DNA from: Marsupella aquatica
Taxonomy: Eukaryota > Marchantiophyta
Reading direction: 5' to 3'
NCBI GenBank assembly: GCA_973895155.1
Contig: OZ316898.1
Coordinates: 17,980,001-18,044,000 of the forward strand
Length of the DNA: 64,000 nt
In this document: piece by piece, positions 10,257 to 20,214 of the stretch
Position numbering within the stretch: position 1 is the stretch's first letter
How the letters are laid out: each line of letters begins with the position of its first letter
The notes under the pieces: model-generated
The model's input: the letters and a program-made list of their open reading frames with translations, nothing else
Databases searched by the model: none
Told to the model about the DNA's origin: nothing
Translations under genes and position numbers: made by a program

Positions 10257-11138
10257 TGTGGCGCGTTTCCCAACACCTCTAACCCCAAGAACCATCCGCA
10301 ACCTGCTTTTGGTTGGCTTATGGTGGTTTGGCTACCATTTGGCTTGGAAACGCGATCTACTCTCGATCCACACTATGCTGGACCGATTCTTTCACTGGCT
10401 TGGAAATTGTGCATTGCTATGACACCTAATTCTCAATTGACTTCGTCAGGTATGTTTGTATTCCGCCCTCGAAATGTACCTCTACGGCTTAATCTCTTAA
10501 GCCGGCTGAAGGTTTTTCTCAGACCGACTCAACCCACACTTTAACCAACAAAACACTCTCAATCCTCACTTTTCTCTCAAAGTTTGGTTTGGCAGTCTCC
10601 AATCAAGACAATGCGATCGTATAGCTTCACAGTCGCTCTAACTGACTTAAATCGATTAAGCGACAAGTATCACAACACACAATGCCATGATTGCAAGAAT
10701 CTGCGAACTAGGCAACAAGGCCAACTCAATTCAAACAATTGCACAGAAATGGAAATTTGTGGTTTACTGATAATCCGCGGTCTAGATTTAGCCGAGAGCT
10801 GTATGCTAGCAATACTGACTTTACACTAGAGTCTTGACTAAGAAAAAGCCCCCCGAGCCACGCTGCCCAGGTTTTTATCCTTGCAACGCATTCAGGGGAA
10901 AAGGCGGAAATCCTAACCACAACTCACAGCCTTCCACCGTGATAGTCCAACTAAAAAAACTATCACCTAAAAAACTTGACTAGCCCGGAACCCTGTGGGA
11001 ATCGAGCATCTAATACTACCTAAGCCGACAGGGCGCTACTTGCCCTGTCCCATCCTACAATGGCCGTGCCCTTCTGGCCCAAGCCCTTCTCCTACCGCCA
11101 CATCCTCCTTCCAACCGATGACTGGCCCTCCTTAATTG
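10257..11138. other. 3' non-coding part of the 4.6-kb insertion
   Basis: Downstream (minus strand) of the long reading frame. Short open frames occur, but none with known motifs. A short inverted repeat around GATAGTcc..aaaaaaACTATC lies at about 10940-10970 and could be a transcript-end hairpin. No poly-A or LTR-like copy of the other end was seen. Confidence 0.4.
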
Positions 11139-13313
11139 TCAGATGACCGGGGGTAAGCCCGAATCTTCCAACTCTGCGCCTTCTCCTGCCATCGGCTCCG
11201 GCTTGATCCCTTCGGCTTCCTTGACTTCGGGTTTTGGTTTGTCGGCCCCAGCATCGGCTGTGGCATCGGCTGTGACCTCGGCATCCTCCTGGGAAATGGC
11301 TTGGATAGCGTTGGCCTTCACTTCCTCAATCCAAGCCCGCTCTCCAATACGTTCTGTATTGATTTTCCACGGCTTCACATTCTGGTAATCCATGGTGGCT
11401 GTACCGGTGTCTGAACCTGTTGCCGCAGCTCCAAGTTCATCGGCATTACTTATCTCTACCACGGCTGCCTTTGTAGCAACAGTCCCACAAATGTGGGCGG
11501 CCATACTCTCGACCTCTTCTAGCTGGCGTGGCTTTAAGAGGTACCCCAGAAGTACCTGCTGGCCCCATGAATGTTTTGGCCAGATCCACAACCAACTGCA
11601 TTGCCTTACCCCTCTTACTCTTGACAATATAGATGTCGGCTTCGGCACCTCAGTATTCCCGACAACCACGCCACTAGCGGGAGACCGTCCAGTTGGTGAT
11701 CCGTGCTCAGCTTTGGCATACTTTCGCAACTTCTCTATTTGATTATCCGCACGCCTCTGCAAGCCGATCATCTTGTCTTTGGCCTCCTCCAGCTCTTGGG
11801 ATAAATCCTCAACCTCCTCATTAAGCCGGTGCGCCTCCTCTTTGGCCATCTTGAGCTCCTTGTTTAAGATTTGCACAATCTCAAACTCTTGCTTATCCAA
11901 AGCGGCTCTCTGGGAATCGTTGATGCTTTCCAGCTTTGTGACCTCATCCGTCCATGCCTGCTTTGTCCTGATTAGCTCCTCCTGAAGCTCCTTGCGTATT
12001 TGTTGGACTCGGCTTAGGTGATCATTGGCCGCTGTGCAAATGTCGTCATCATGCTTCTCACGCATGGCCTCCAACCGGTCGAGTAACTTGTCATACTTCC
12101 TTTGGGCTTCTGCCAAGGCTTTCTCTATCTGGGTGGCCTGTTCCTTAGCCGTCTTTTTGAGCCTCTCGACTTGGCAATTTAGACCCTGTACTTCTGCTTT
12201 TGAATTGGCTAACTCCAGCTCTACCTTTGTCAATTTTTCCTTGATCTGCTGGTTATCCAATTGGTAGTTTTCCAATTGGTTGTTCGCCACTTCTAATTCT
12301 TGCTGCTTAGCCAAGAGATCCTGCTGAGTTGGTTGATCAGACTTTGTCTTAGCAACTTCGGCTTCCATGGAGCGAAGCCGAGCGATTACCTCTTCTTTCT
12401 TTAATCGCTCCAACGTCATTGCCTCCTCCAACCTTGTTTGGTCAGCCATTTCCTTTCTAAGAAATGGTCCGGATTCTAACTCATTGCCGAAGATTTCTAA
12501 GGCTAGTAGTCCATACATGTATCCATACTCCCTAGCCCTATCCCTGACATATTTTGATCTGCCAGGTGATACTGGCATCTGCCAACGAGGCCGTTTCTCC
12601 CAGGCTTTTGCCCGTAATTGATCAAAGTCAGTGATAGGTTCGGCCTGCTTCTCACTAAGCCGTCTTATTTCCTTCGGCCAATCACCGCCTGGTAGCTGTC
12701 GTTCCTGCATGTCATTTTGGGCCCTCCACTCGTCGAGTTTCTCCTTCAGACCTGCCTTGGTTTCCTTCATTCGGTCAAATTCTAATGGTGTCACGTCCGG
12801 TGGAGGAGACTCTGGGGTTTTTTGATCCTCCGGCTTGCCATAAAAGACTGAGGGAAGTCTTCTACAAAACCTTCCCAATGTTCTCACTTCCGGCACCGGT
12901 CTCTCCCCATGATCGATAGAATCATCGTCATAGTCATCCACACTAACCTGACTACCGAGCATGCCGGCCTCCTTTGCAAAGCCCCCAATCTCCTCCTCTG
13001 AGTATTGTTGGGCTGCCACTAGTTGATTTACCTCCACCGGTTCCTCCACTCGGGCCCGGTTATAAGCTCTAAGGACTGGCCTCTCCGGACTTCGGCCTCG
13101 GCTTCCATCTTCTGACTCTGAATCCATTTGCTCATCTCGTTTCTTTCTTTCTTCGGTAGTCATCTTCCTCCCTACCAGTTGAATACCTGCATATGGGTTA
13201 TTACAAGTAGGCCGTCGCAGCAGATTTCTCACCACGTCATATGTTACCACCTCTGGTTCCTTGAGAGGGGAATTCTCCCGTCCCTGGACTGCCTGTATTG
13301 CCGACCTCTTCTC
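11139..13313 (-). CDS. Unknown protein, coiled-coil C-terminal half
   Basis: This continues, in the same phase and after one UAA codon, the frame at 13314-14516. Counting from a GTG codon at 13250 there are 703 codons; an ATG follows at residue 30. The N-terminal 150 residues are rich in Glu, Asp, Arg and Pro and look disordered. Residues about 270-515 have long heptad-type stretches rich in Leu, Glu, Lys and Gln, a strong coiled-coil appearance. The tail is Ala/Glu/Pro-rich. Around residues 545-585 (about 11540-11650) the frame becomes Trp/Arg/Leu-rich. Another phase there reads more like the rest of the protein, suggesting two compensating indels. No enzyme motif was seen. It could be a structural or scaffold protein, a Gag-like protein of an unusual element, or a captured host gene. 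Confidence 0.6.
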   Translation of the reverse strand, partial: EKRSAIQAVQGRENSPLKEPEVVTYDVVRNLLRRPTCNNPYAGIQLVGRKMTTEERKKRDEQMDSESEDGSRGRSPERPVLRAYNRARVEEPVEVNQLVAAQQYSEEEIGGFAKEAGMLGSQVSVDDYDDDSIDHGERPVPEVRTLGRFCRRLPSVFYGKPEDQKTPESPPPDVTPLEFDRMKETKAGLKEKLDEWRAQNDMQERQLPGGDWPKEIRRLSEKQAEPITDFDQLRAKAWEKRPRWQMPVSPGRSKYVRDRAREYGYMYGLLALEIFGNELESGPFLRKEMADQTRLEEAMTLERLKKEEVIARLRSMEAEVAKTKSDQPTQQDLLAKQQELEVANNQLENYQLDNQQIKEKLTKVELELANSKAEVQGLNCQVERLKKTAKEQATQIEKALAEAQRKYDKLLDRLEAMREKHDDDICTAANDHLSRVQQIRKELQEELIRTKQAWTDEVTKLESINDSQRAALDKQEFEIVQILNKELKMAKEEAHRLNEEVEDLSQELEEAKDKMIGLQRRADNQIEKLRKYAKAEHGSPTGRSPASGVVVGNTEVPKPTSILSRVRGVRQCSWLWIWPKHSWGQQVLLGYLLKPRQLEEVESMAAHICGTVATKAAVVEISNADELGAAATGSDTGTATMDYQNVKPWKINTERIGERAWIEEVKANAIQAISQEDAEVTADATADAGADKPKPEVKEAEGIKPEPMAGEGAELEDSGLPPVI

Positions 13314-14516
13314 TTACCGTCGCTTGTTCAGGGGCTGCTCGTCCTCCTCCACCTCCTCAAGTGGTGTAGTGATCGGCATCCGCTCCTGTATAGGCAACAC
13401 TGGTGCAAAAGACTGGCTTCTTGCATATCGGCAAAGTAATTGCAGATGGTACCCTAGTCTGGATACCGCTCCTTCCCCAATGCTCTGCTTCTCTTCATTC
13501 AATGCCTTCTTCAACTGCATTAAGAGATAGTCGTTGTAGTCTCGGCTTGAATCGATATTCTCCACCAAAAATACCTGGGCTTTGCCGATTTCTGCTCTTG
13601 GCAAGGTACAATGCAACGTGACTCTCAGGAAATCAATCAGCTGCCCTATATGCGGGTTTGTACATTGATTCCTGAAGAACCCATTCTTAGTGGAAGGCCC
13701 TGGAAATGACCTGAACTGGTCATCCGACAACATCTTCCTTTGCTCCACCTTAGTCTTCCTTCCTGTTGCTAAAGCGAAGACGGCTTCGATAAGCGCAGGT
13801 GTTAGTTTGAACACCTTTCCATACAGCAGTGTCGTGTTGGAAGAAGCCTCCCAGCATCCCACAAAGTCCAACAGATCCTCATCTGGTATCTCTTTTATCC
13901 GCCATGGTAATCGGATGAATCCCTCTAAGCCGGTGTTGTTCATGTATCCCGAATACTTGTTATTCTGGATAGCACACAAGACCTCATCTTCTTCTCGTGC
14001 AAATTGCAGTTGTAAGTCGGCAGGTAGCCTATCCGCCCAACCCGCCATAAACTTATCCTCTACTGCCCTATCATGAACTGGCACGGCTTTAGCCTTAGCC
14101 TGCCTCTTCGACCGGTTCCGCTTAGCTGGTATCGCAGATGCCGAACTACCCTTACACTTCATCTCCTCCGTTCCTGAGAACTCTCCAAGAATGGCTTCCT
14201 TGCTCCAAGCCAAAGTGTGACCCTTCAACTCCCACACCAGCTGCCCAACGTTCTTAATCGCCTCCCGAATTCCAACGACTCGATTCTGTTGGATCAGCAA
14301 TTCGTCAAGCTCGGCACTGGTGGGAGTCCATGCAAATTTCTCAAGGACTTCTTCCGTTCCCGCAAAAGCCATCTTATGAATTCCCCATAACCGTGCGAGC
14401 TCCGCCCGTTCCCTTGCTGCTCGTTCCGGCTTGACGTCTTCGTAAGTTGGTATGAGCTGTCGTGCTTCTTCAAGCAAACAACCCCAAAACTTGGCCACTT
14501 GATTCACCGTGGTCAT
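13314..14516 (-). CDS. Unknown protein, N-terminal half
   Basis: A 400-codon frame starting MTTVNQVAKFWGCLLEEARQ and ending at a UAA codon (13314-13316). The same phase is open beyond that stop for 724 more codons, so this and 11139-13313 were probably one gene of about 1,125 codons. Residues 131-144 (AKRNRSKRQAKAKA) form a basic cluster resembling a nuclear-localisation signal. The C-terminal 200 residues are mixed alpha/beta in character with conserved-looking Trp and Pro, for example GFIRLPWRIKEIPDEDLL. I do not recognise the family. Either the stop is a recent nonsense mutation or it is read through; the sequence does not decide. Both halves otherwise stay open, which implies recent coding constraint or recent insertion. 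Confidence 0.6.
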   Translation of the reverse strand: MTTVNQVAKFWGCLLEEARQLIPTYEDVKPERAARERAELARLWGIHKMAFAGTEEVLEKFAWTPTSAELDELLIQQNRVVGIREAIKNVGQLVWELKGHTLAWSKEAILGEFSGTEEMKCKGSSASAIPAKRNRSKRQAKAKAVPVHDRAVEDKFMAGWADRLPADLQLQFAREEDEVLCAIQNNKYSGYMNNTGLEGFIRLPWRIKEIPDEDLLDFVGCWEASSNTTLLYGKVFKLTPALIEAVFALATGRKTKVEQRKMLSDDQFRSFPGPSTKNGFFRNQCTNPHIGQLIDFLRVTLHCTLPRAEIGKAQVFLVENIDSSRDYNDYLLMQLKKALNEEKQSIGEGAVSRLGYHLQLLCRYARSQSFAPVLPIQERMPITTPLEEVEEDEQPLNKRR

Positions 14517-14864
14517 TCCAGCGAAAGAGAAAAGAGCTTGAGAAATTCCCTAACCACCTCCCCCGATCGATCGGCAGCTGCTTCCACCTCCCTAGGTTGA
14601 TCGAACAAGCAAATGAGCAAGTGTACAGAGTGTCGGTCCCCTCCCTACGAAGCCGCCTCTTGATGGCTTACCTGATCAAGCCCAGATTAGGTCATAACCC
14701 TAATCCTACTTAATCGCGACCGTTGGATCCTATCCTCACAATCTCCCCCGAACACGTTGCAATCGGCTTCGATCCTTATTCCTCCCTTATTCTATCTACC
14801 TAATCTTTATTTAGCCAGTATTTTAGGCTTAACTAAGTACTTTGTGATCCTAGCAAGGCATCAA
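14517..14864. other. 5' non-coding part of the 4.6-kb insertion
   Basis: About 350 bp upstream (minus strand) of the long frame. It reads as a purine-rich leader with several gggaggtgg-like words just before the ATG. No TATA box with clear spacing and no terminal-repeat copy was found. Confidence 0.4.
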
Positions 14865-14869
14865 TCACC

Positions 14870-16933
14870 GCACAGTAGTAAGTTAATGCAAACTCCATTT
14901 GAGTTATGGTATAAGAGACCTGCTGATTACTCTAGACTTTGAGTTTTTGGTTGTGCTGCCTATGTTCACATTGAGCAGACACACAGGTCTAAGTTGGATC
15001 CCAAGTCTAAGAAATGTATTTTTCTAGGCTTTAGTCCTGGGCAAAAGGCTATAAATTGTGGGATTCTGTCGATTGCAAGGCAGTTGTGAGTAGAAATGTT
15101 GTTTTTGACAAAGAATGGTTGTCAAGACCCTGGGATATTCAGGAGGAACAGGTGGAGGAACCCACTACGATGGAGCTTGGTGGTGATGAGGAAGCTGCTG
15201 GTCCCTCTGGTAGAGGTGCAGTTCCTCAACCAAGGCGCTTCACCAAGGCCAATTTTGGCCAACCCCCTGATAGATTTGGTTTTTCAGATCCTCGTATGCA
15301 CGTTGTTGAGCATGACGATGATCCCGGTGTTGTTTTGCTCACTGAAGATGGAGACCCCTCTAGCTATGAAGAAGCTATGGCCTCTCCAGAGAAGGATATT
15401 AAGTGGATGGAGGCGATGTTGAAGAAGATGAATTCTTTGAAGAAGAATTCAACTTGGCGCTTAACTAACATGCCTCGCGGGAAGACATTGGTTCTGTGTA
15501 GATGGTTGTACAAGAAGAAGCAGGATGGCACTTATAAGGCACGCCTTGTGGCCAAAGGGTACACCCAAAAGGAGGGCTTGGACTACACATAGATTTTCTC
15601 ACCAGTTGTCAAACTCGCCACTATCCGTGTTTTACTTGCGATTGTGGCATTCTATGATCTTGAGTTAGATCAGATGGATGTAATTACTGCTTTCCTGCAT
15701 GGATTGCTTGATGTAGAGATTTATATGACTCAGCCTCCAGGATTTATAGATGAGAACACAAGACACTTGGTGTGTAAGCTCTTGCGGTCGTTATACGGAT
15801 TGAAGCAGAGTCCCAGACAATGGAATAAGCATTTTGATTCCTTCATGTTATCTCAAGGGTTCACGAGGAGTGAACATGATTGTTGTATTTACATGAAGGA
15901 GGTGCAGAATTGCTCACGCTTTTGGTTACATTGTGTTGGCACTATATGTGGATGACATGCTAATCCTGGTTGAGAATAAGTCTGATGTTGCCCATCTGAA
16001 AGCAATGTTGAGTAAGGAGTTTTCAATGAAGGACTTGGGTCAGGCAAGAAGATTCTAGGGATGGAGATTTATCGTGACAGGGAGCAGAGACAATTATGGT
16101 TGTCTCAAAGACAGTATTTGGAGAAGGTACTTGCCAAGTATGGAATGGAGAATACAAAACCAGTTGGTACTCCATTGGCTTCCCACTTTAAACTCTCAAA
16201 GAATGATTGCCCTTCTAGTGAGAGTGATAGACTGATGATGAAATATGTTCCCTGTGATAGTGTTGTGGGTAGTTTGATGTATGCAATGACATGCACTAGA
16301 CCTGACATTGCCCACGCTGTTAGCATTTTGAGCAGATTTATGGCAAATCCTGGTAAGCTTCACTGGGAAGCAGTGAAGTGGGTTTTGCAGTATCTGAAAG
16401 GTACCTTAGATTGTGGGATCTTATTTGACGGTAAAGCAAACTCTACATTAGAGTTGGAAGGTTTTGTAGATTCAGATTATGCTGGTAACTTGAATAACAG
16501 GAAGTCTACTACAGGCTATGTGTTTATGTTGGGTGGAGGTTGTATCAGCTGGAAGTCAGCAACTCAATCCTGTGTTGCGTTGTCTACTACTGAGGTTGAA
16601 AACATGGCTGCCTGTGAGGCAACCAAGGAGCTGATCTGGCTACGGAGATTGGTGAGTGATCTGGGTTTTTCACCTGAAAGACCGGTGTTGCTGTGTGACA
16701 GTCAAAGTGCTTTGCATATGGCTAAGAACCCTGTGTTCCATGCCAGGACAAAGCACATCATTGATATTCGTTATCACTTCATCCGTGAGGTGATTGAGAC
16801 GAAACAGATGTTTCTGGAGAAAGTGGCTTCAGAGGAGAATGCAGCACACATGCTTACCAAAGTTTTACCTACCAGTAGCTTTAGTCATTGTGTGAATATT
16901 ATTAATGTTAGGGCCAAACCGGAGACTATGTAG
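14870..16933 (+). pseudogene. copia element 1 integrase end, RT and RNase H
   Basis: The integrase C-terminus resumes with QTPFELWYKRP, then a TGA stop near 14940. The reverse transcriptase starts in the 15056-15592 frame (KKNSTWRL, CRWLYKKKQDG, KARLVAKGYTQKEG) and a TAG stops it at 15590. It continues with DVITAFLHG and LYGLKQSPRQW, and has the catalytic YVDD at 15945-15956. That motif lies out of phase with its surroundings, so frameshifts occur near 15905 and 16045. RNase H follows at 16061-16933 with DSDYAG, STTGYVF, CDSQSAL and HTKVLP-like end motifs; it is the longest intact piece (290 codons). Catalytic residues are mostly present, but at least two stops and two frameshifts make the polyprotein non-functional. 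Confidence 0.93.
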
Positions 16934-16993
16934 ATATGTTACTTAGTTACATATTGTATATCACCTGACTCATTGTGTGAACGTACTGGAGTC

Positions 16994-17002
16994 AAGGTGG
17001 AG
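16994..17002 (+). other. Polypurine tract of copia element 1
   Basis: AAGGTGGAG lies two bases before the 3' LTR, the expected position for the plus-strand primer of reverse transcription. A T in the middle makes it slightly impure. Confidence 0.8.
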
Positions 17003-17004
17003 TT

Positions 17005-17296
17005 TGTTAGGAATTGACTCGAGTTCCCAACTTAGTTAGTTTGGCCTTACTAGGGTTAGTTAACCCTGGATTACATTAGGATAAGATCCGTTTAGTTTAG
17101 GCCCACACATCTTGGCCCCCTTGGGGGGTATAGGTTGGAGGGAGAGCTTTCTTTCCCTCATTCTTCACATGTACTTCTCATGAGCTATGGATCCTTCAGG
17201 AGTTTCTCCATTGTGGTGTCTTGTTGATGTAGTGTGAGATTGAGTGCTTTCATGTTCCGCATTGTTGTCTAGTACATGAGCCGACGGTTTCTTACA
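17005..17296 (+). repeat. 3' LTR of copia element 1
   Basis: 292 bp, TGTTAGGAATTG to TTTCTTACA, differing from the 5' LTR at about 11 positions with no length change. It is followed directly by the AAATT duplication and the right half of the host family M element. Confidence 0.95.
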
Positions 17297-18351
17297 AAAT
17301 TTTGGTTACAAAGACCCTAATGTTCTTATAAGTCTCAAAATTGAATTTAAAACACCCTATTGTTCTATTGCAAAAATTCTTAAGTCTTCCCTTCAAACCA
17401 ATAAAATGTCCCTATTCTTTTTTGCACATGATGTGCCATTTTTGTGGAAGTGAAACCCACGAGACTTTGGATATCAAATAAATATGCAAACTGCTTTCGT
17501 GACAAAAAGCTTAGTGATGAAAAACCAGAACTTTCTGGTTTTTGCCCTTGGAACTTCAATTTTTTGCCATCAGACCCTGCACAGGTTTGGTATGTATGGC
17601 ATGAGTTAGGTTCAGGGCTACATTCCTTTGGGCCCCTCCCATGCAAATTGGCTCTACTAATAAAGGGGGATTTCCTAATTTTCTGGGCCTCTAAATGATG
17701 GAAAAAAACCCGGGACAAAAATTAGCAGTCATTACCAAGCGAGCCAGTTGCTGGCATCTGAACTGGAAGGAGCCTGTCCAAGCAATGTAGATCATGTGTC
17801 AGCCTGGGGCTCAATGTATAAGGTTAAGGATGGAAAGTATACCTTTATGGGATATATAGTAGACTGTATATGGTCAACCAGCGTATGCAGAGAGACTGTA
17901 TATGGGAGACTATATATCACATAAAGGGTGAGTGACCAACCCGAGGTTGTGAAACATTGACAAAATGTACTTTGCCATGTTTGCTGAAAACATCCTGAAC
18001 ATCAAACATATTAGCCTAGCAGACCATATATTCATACCGTTAGTTTCTAATGAGATACAATCCTTGAGAAACGTGCTGATGTGTCAGGGTATGAGTGAAC
18101 CAGAACCTGAAATGAAGACCAGACGACCTTAACTAAGGATGTCGAGTGTTTCTTAATGAGGTGTTTAGTCGACCATATATGGTCAAAGTGTTATGCGGGG
18201 AGACCACATACAAGATGCAAAATATTGACATAAAGAAACAAGCAGACTCCCTTAGATACACATTAAGGGTGTTTGTGTAGTTCAACAATAATTTGTTGTT
18301 GTTAGCAATATTTGAGAGCAATATTTGAGAGCAGTAGCGCTGTAATCATTT

Positions 18352-18459
18352 ACCGGCTGTCACATACTGATCCTGAGCAGTCACGCTTTAATGCCTGTAA
18401 TGTAAATTATCACCGGCTTCACATACTGATCATGTGATCCTGAGCAGTCACGTTGTAAT
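18352..18459. repeat. Two-copy tandem repeat, about 60 bp
   Basis: Both copies contain accggct, cacatactgatc, cctgagcagtcacg and taatg in that order; the second has a short extra atcatgtg. Confidence 0.75.
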
Positions 18460-18756
18460 GTAGACCATACTAGCCCCGACTACCCGTTCTTTGAACGTGA
18501 ATAGCGGAGAGGACAATAAAATTATTATCAAAATATATTCTTTATTCATATTCTTTGAAAGTTAATGAAATGATAAAAAAACTCATCATTTTAATAGTCA
18601 TATATAATATACAATTCTCCTTTATGTACACATCAGTCTTTTTGTATGCACATCCATCTACTATGCACTATGTTGTGGTGGGGCCATAGTGCCATATTTT
18701 TTTTATGTAAATATTTAAAAATTATCATAAAATTTTTGCATATATCAGTCGATATA

Positions 18757-18840
18757 CATCATAGTCATGTCATCTATTTTTCCCATGCACATGATGGTCA
18801 TCATAGTCATGTCACCAATTTTTCCATGCACATGATGATC
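18757..18840. repeat. Two-copy tandem repeat, 42 bp
   Basis: catcatagtcatgtca followed by tttttc and catgcacatgatg is present twice in succession with a 42-bp period. Confidence 0.8.
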
Positions 18841-20214
18841 ATAGAGTTACCGTTTAGAGACTTCATTCTAGACCTAGGCTCTTAAAAGTAGACCAGACCA
18901 GTTTGCGCTTTTATAATAAGATATGTGTATGGTAATAATTAATTATCTTTAGTGTATATATGGATAATTAATGAGATACAATAAGTCAAAAGGTGATGTG
19001 GTGACTAAAACCCCCAAACCTGGAAAACCACAGAGACGGTTTTCTTCTTCTGCGTGAAAGTGGTCCGCTCTCAGTAGCCTTTCCCAAGGAGAATGCTGAA
19101 TTGGCTCCTTCCTTGTTTTCATGATTTGTGAGTTCCACTGCGCTGCTCGCTGCCGTGGCCTGGCAGCCTCCAATTGTTTGCTTCATACTAGAGCACTTGA
19201 GAAGGTTAGTATCCGTCGAGCTTTCATATATCTGGATCTAGATGTTATCAGTGAAGACTGCTGACAGACCTGTTGCTCCTTATTAGTGAGGTATTGAGAG
19301 GTTTGTATTGTAGAGTGTTGTTAATCGAACGTAAGTTTTGGATCCGTATTGAGGAGACATTGTACCAAGACCATCGATAACCCTTTCTAGGTAAAACTTT
19401 ATTGTCTGCAGGCACAATCGCAGAAGAGTATTGGACGCATAAATTCAGCGAAGCACGTGAATTGTTAGTAACGATGCAGAATTCGGTCAGAGCAGTCAGT
19501 CGCTTGATTTAGCTGCAATTCGCGAAAGGAAACAGGGGACTGTGTGCCTTTCGCGACTAGTATGGTCTACATTATAACAGGGGAACCCTCTCATTTCCAA
19601 ATACTTCTCTAAAAGCACCTGTCAAGTGTCTGTAGTAAGTTCGAATTCAGACTGGCGGAAGACTCAACAGACAAAATTTCTAACTGATGCTCCTCTCCCT
19701 CTAGACCTCCATCGCATGTATACTGCTCTGGACTTCATTTATGTGACGTTGGTTGAGAACGAAACAGTGTTGACCTTGCAGCTGAGAAAACAGCTTTTTA
19801 GAAAAGTGGTTTCAAAAAAGGCGCATCAGAAGTGTCAAAAGTGTTGGTTTCAAAAAGTGGCCCTTGGAGGAAAAGTGCGCTATCAGAAGTAAGAACCCAC
19901 TTTGGACTTGGCAGAGTCAACACCGTTGGGTCAATCCTACTCTGGAAAACAGGATCACTTCACTTTCACAAATTCTCAATAATGTACAGTTCGGCCTTTT
20001 ACAGGACATTGTGTGCCATAATGTCCCTAAAAAGAAAGATTGAGCTCGACTTGAGGGGCTATAATTCCCCATAAGGCAGTGGTCAACAATTGTATTTCTG
20101 CCAATCTAGTCCAAGGTGGTTCCTGACATCCTATTCCTAGTTTCAACAAAAGAAATGGATTTAATCGGAATGACCTGAGTATTACGGGTCTTTGCAAATC
20201 TGCCAAATCGCTTG

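Larger units (their letters stand above)
10257..14864 (-). mobile_element. 4.6-kb insertion of unknown type
   Basis: It splits the copia integrase codons precisely. TCACC occurs on both sides (10252-10256 and 14865-14869), and deleting the segment plus one TCACC restores an uninterrupted copia reading phase, so this is a true insertion with a 5-bp duplication. A looser 9-10-bp match with 2 differences (ATCTGTCACC and ATCAATCACC) also exists. Ends are TGTGGCGCG and GGCATCAA on the + strand. I find no direct terminal repeat, convincing inverted repeat, poly-A tail or Helitron signature. The gene content is one long minus-strand frame (11139-14516). A 5-bp duplication fits a retroviral-type integrase acting on a non-autonomous element. 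A 9-10-bp reading would fit a Mutator-type element with weak ends that carries a captured gene. Confidence 0.75.
6803..17296 (+). mobile_element. Ty1/copia LTR retrotransposon with a nested insertion
   Basis: Two 292-bp LTRs, both TG...CA, bound a 10.5-kb unit flanked by the 5-bp duplication AAATT (6798-6802 and 17297-17301). By hand count they differ at about 11 positions, so the insertion is old but not ancient. An initiator-Met-tRNA primer site follows the left LTR, and a purine tract AAGGTGGAG precedes the right LTR. Domains run gag, protease, integrase, reverse transcriptase, RNase H, the copia order. The integrase-to-RT part is interrupted by a 4,608-bp insertion. Without it the element would be about 5.9 kb, an ordinary copia size. 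Several stops and frameshifts make it non-autonomous now. Confidence 0.95.
6681..17463 (+). mobile_element. Family M element split by a copia insertion
   Basis: The left part is 6681-6802 and the right part 17302-17463, together 284 bp once the copia element and one AAATT copy are removed. The left end reads CTCCAGGGTTTCACT and the right end, reverse-complemented, CTCGTGGGTTTCACT. The 9-bp word ACTTTGGAT lies immediately outside both ends (6672-6680 and 17464-17472), a target-site duplication. An uninterrupted relative in the opposite orientation lies at 37432-37716 and matches on both sides of the copia insertion point. There is no coding capacity. An 8-9-bp duplication with short inverted ends fits a non-autonomous hAT or Mutator-type element; 9 bp favours Mutator-type. 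Confidence 0.85.
17473..20214. other. No gene recognised; short tandem repeats
   Basis: Contains two short tandem duplications described separately (18352-18459 and 18757-18840). Frames between 19600 and 20200 (such as 19626-19892) are short and broken. They may be the upstream end of the decayed coding block at 20215-21320, but no motif supports this. Confidence 0.4.

Noticed and set aside
11143-12825. Plus-strand open frames across the insertion (for example 11143-11388, 11392-11742, 12025-12267)
   Set aside because: They are antisense shadows of the long minus-strand gene; Ser/Leu/Trp-rich and without domains.
10257-14864. Helitron as the identity of the 4.6-kb insertion
   Set aside because: Helitrons do not make target duplications and insert between A and T. 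This insert has a clean TCACC duplication and no CTRR end with hairpin.
10257-14864. Processed retrogene made by a LINE
   Set aside because: There is no poly-A at the 3' end of the sense strand, and the duplication is shorter than usual for LINE-mediated insertion.
6803-17296. CRISPR or bacterial operon content anywhere in the window
   Set aside because: No spaced direct repeats of the right form and no Shine-Dalgarno-led gene clusters; every recognised gene is a plant-type transposon gene or a eukaryotic tRNA.
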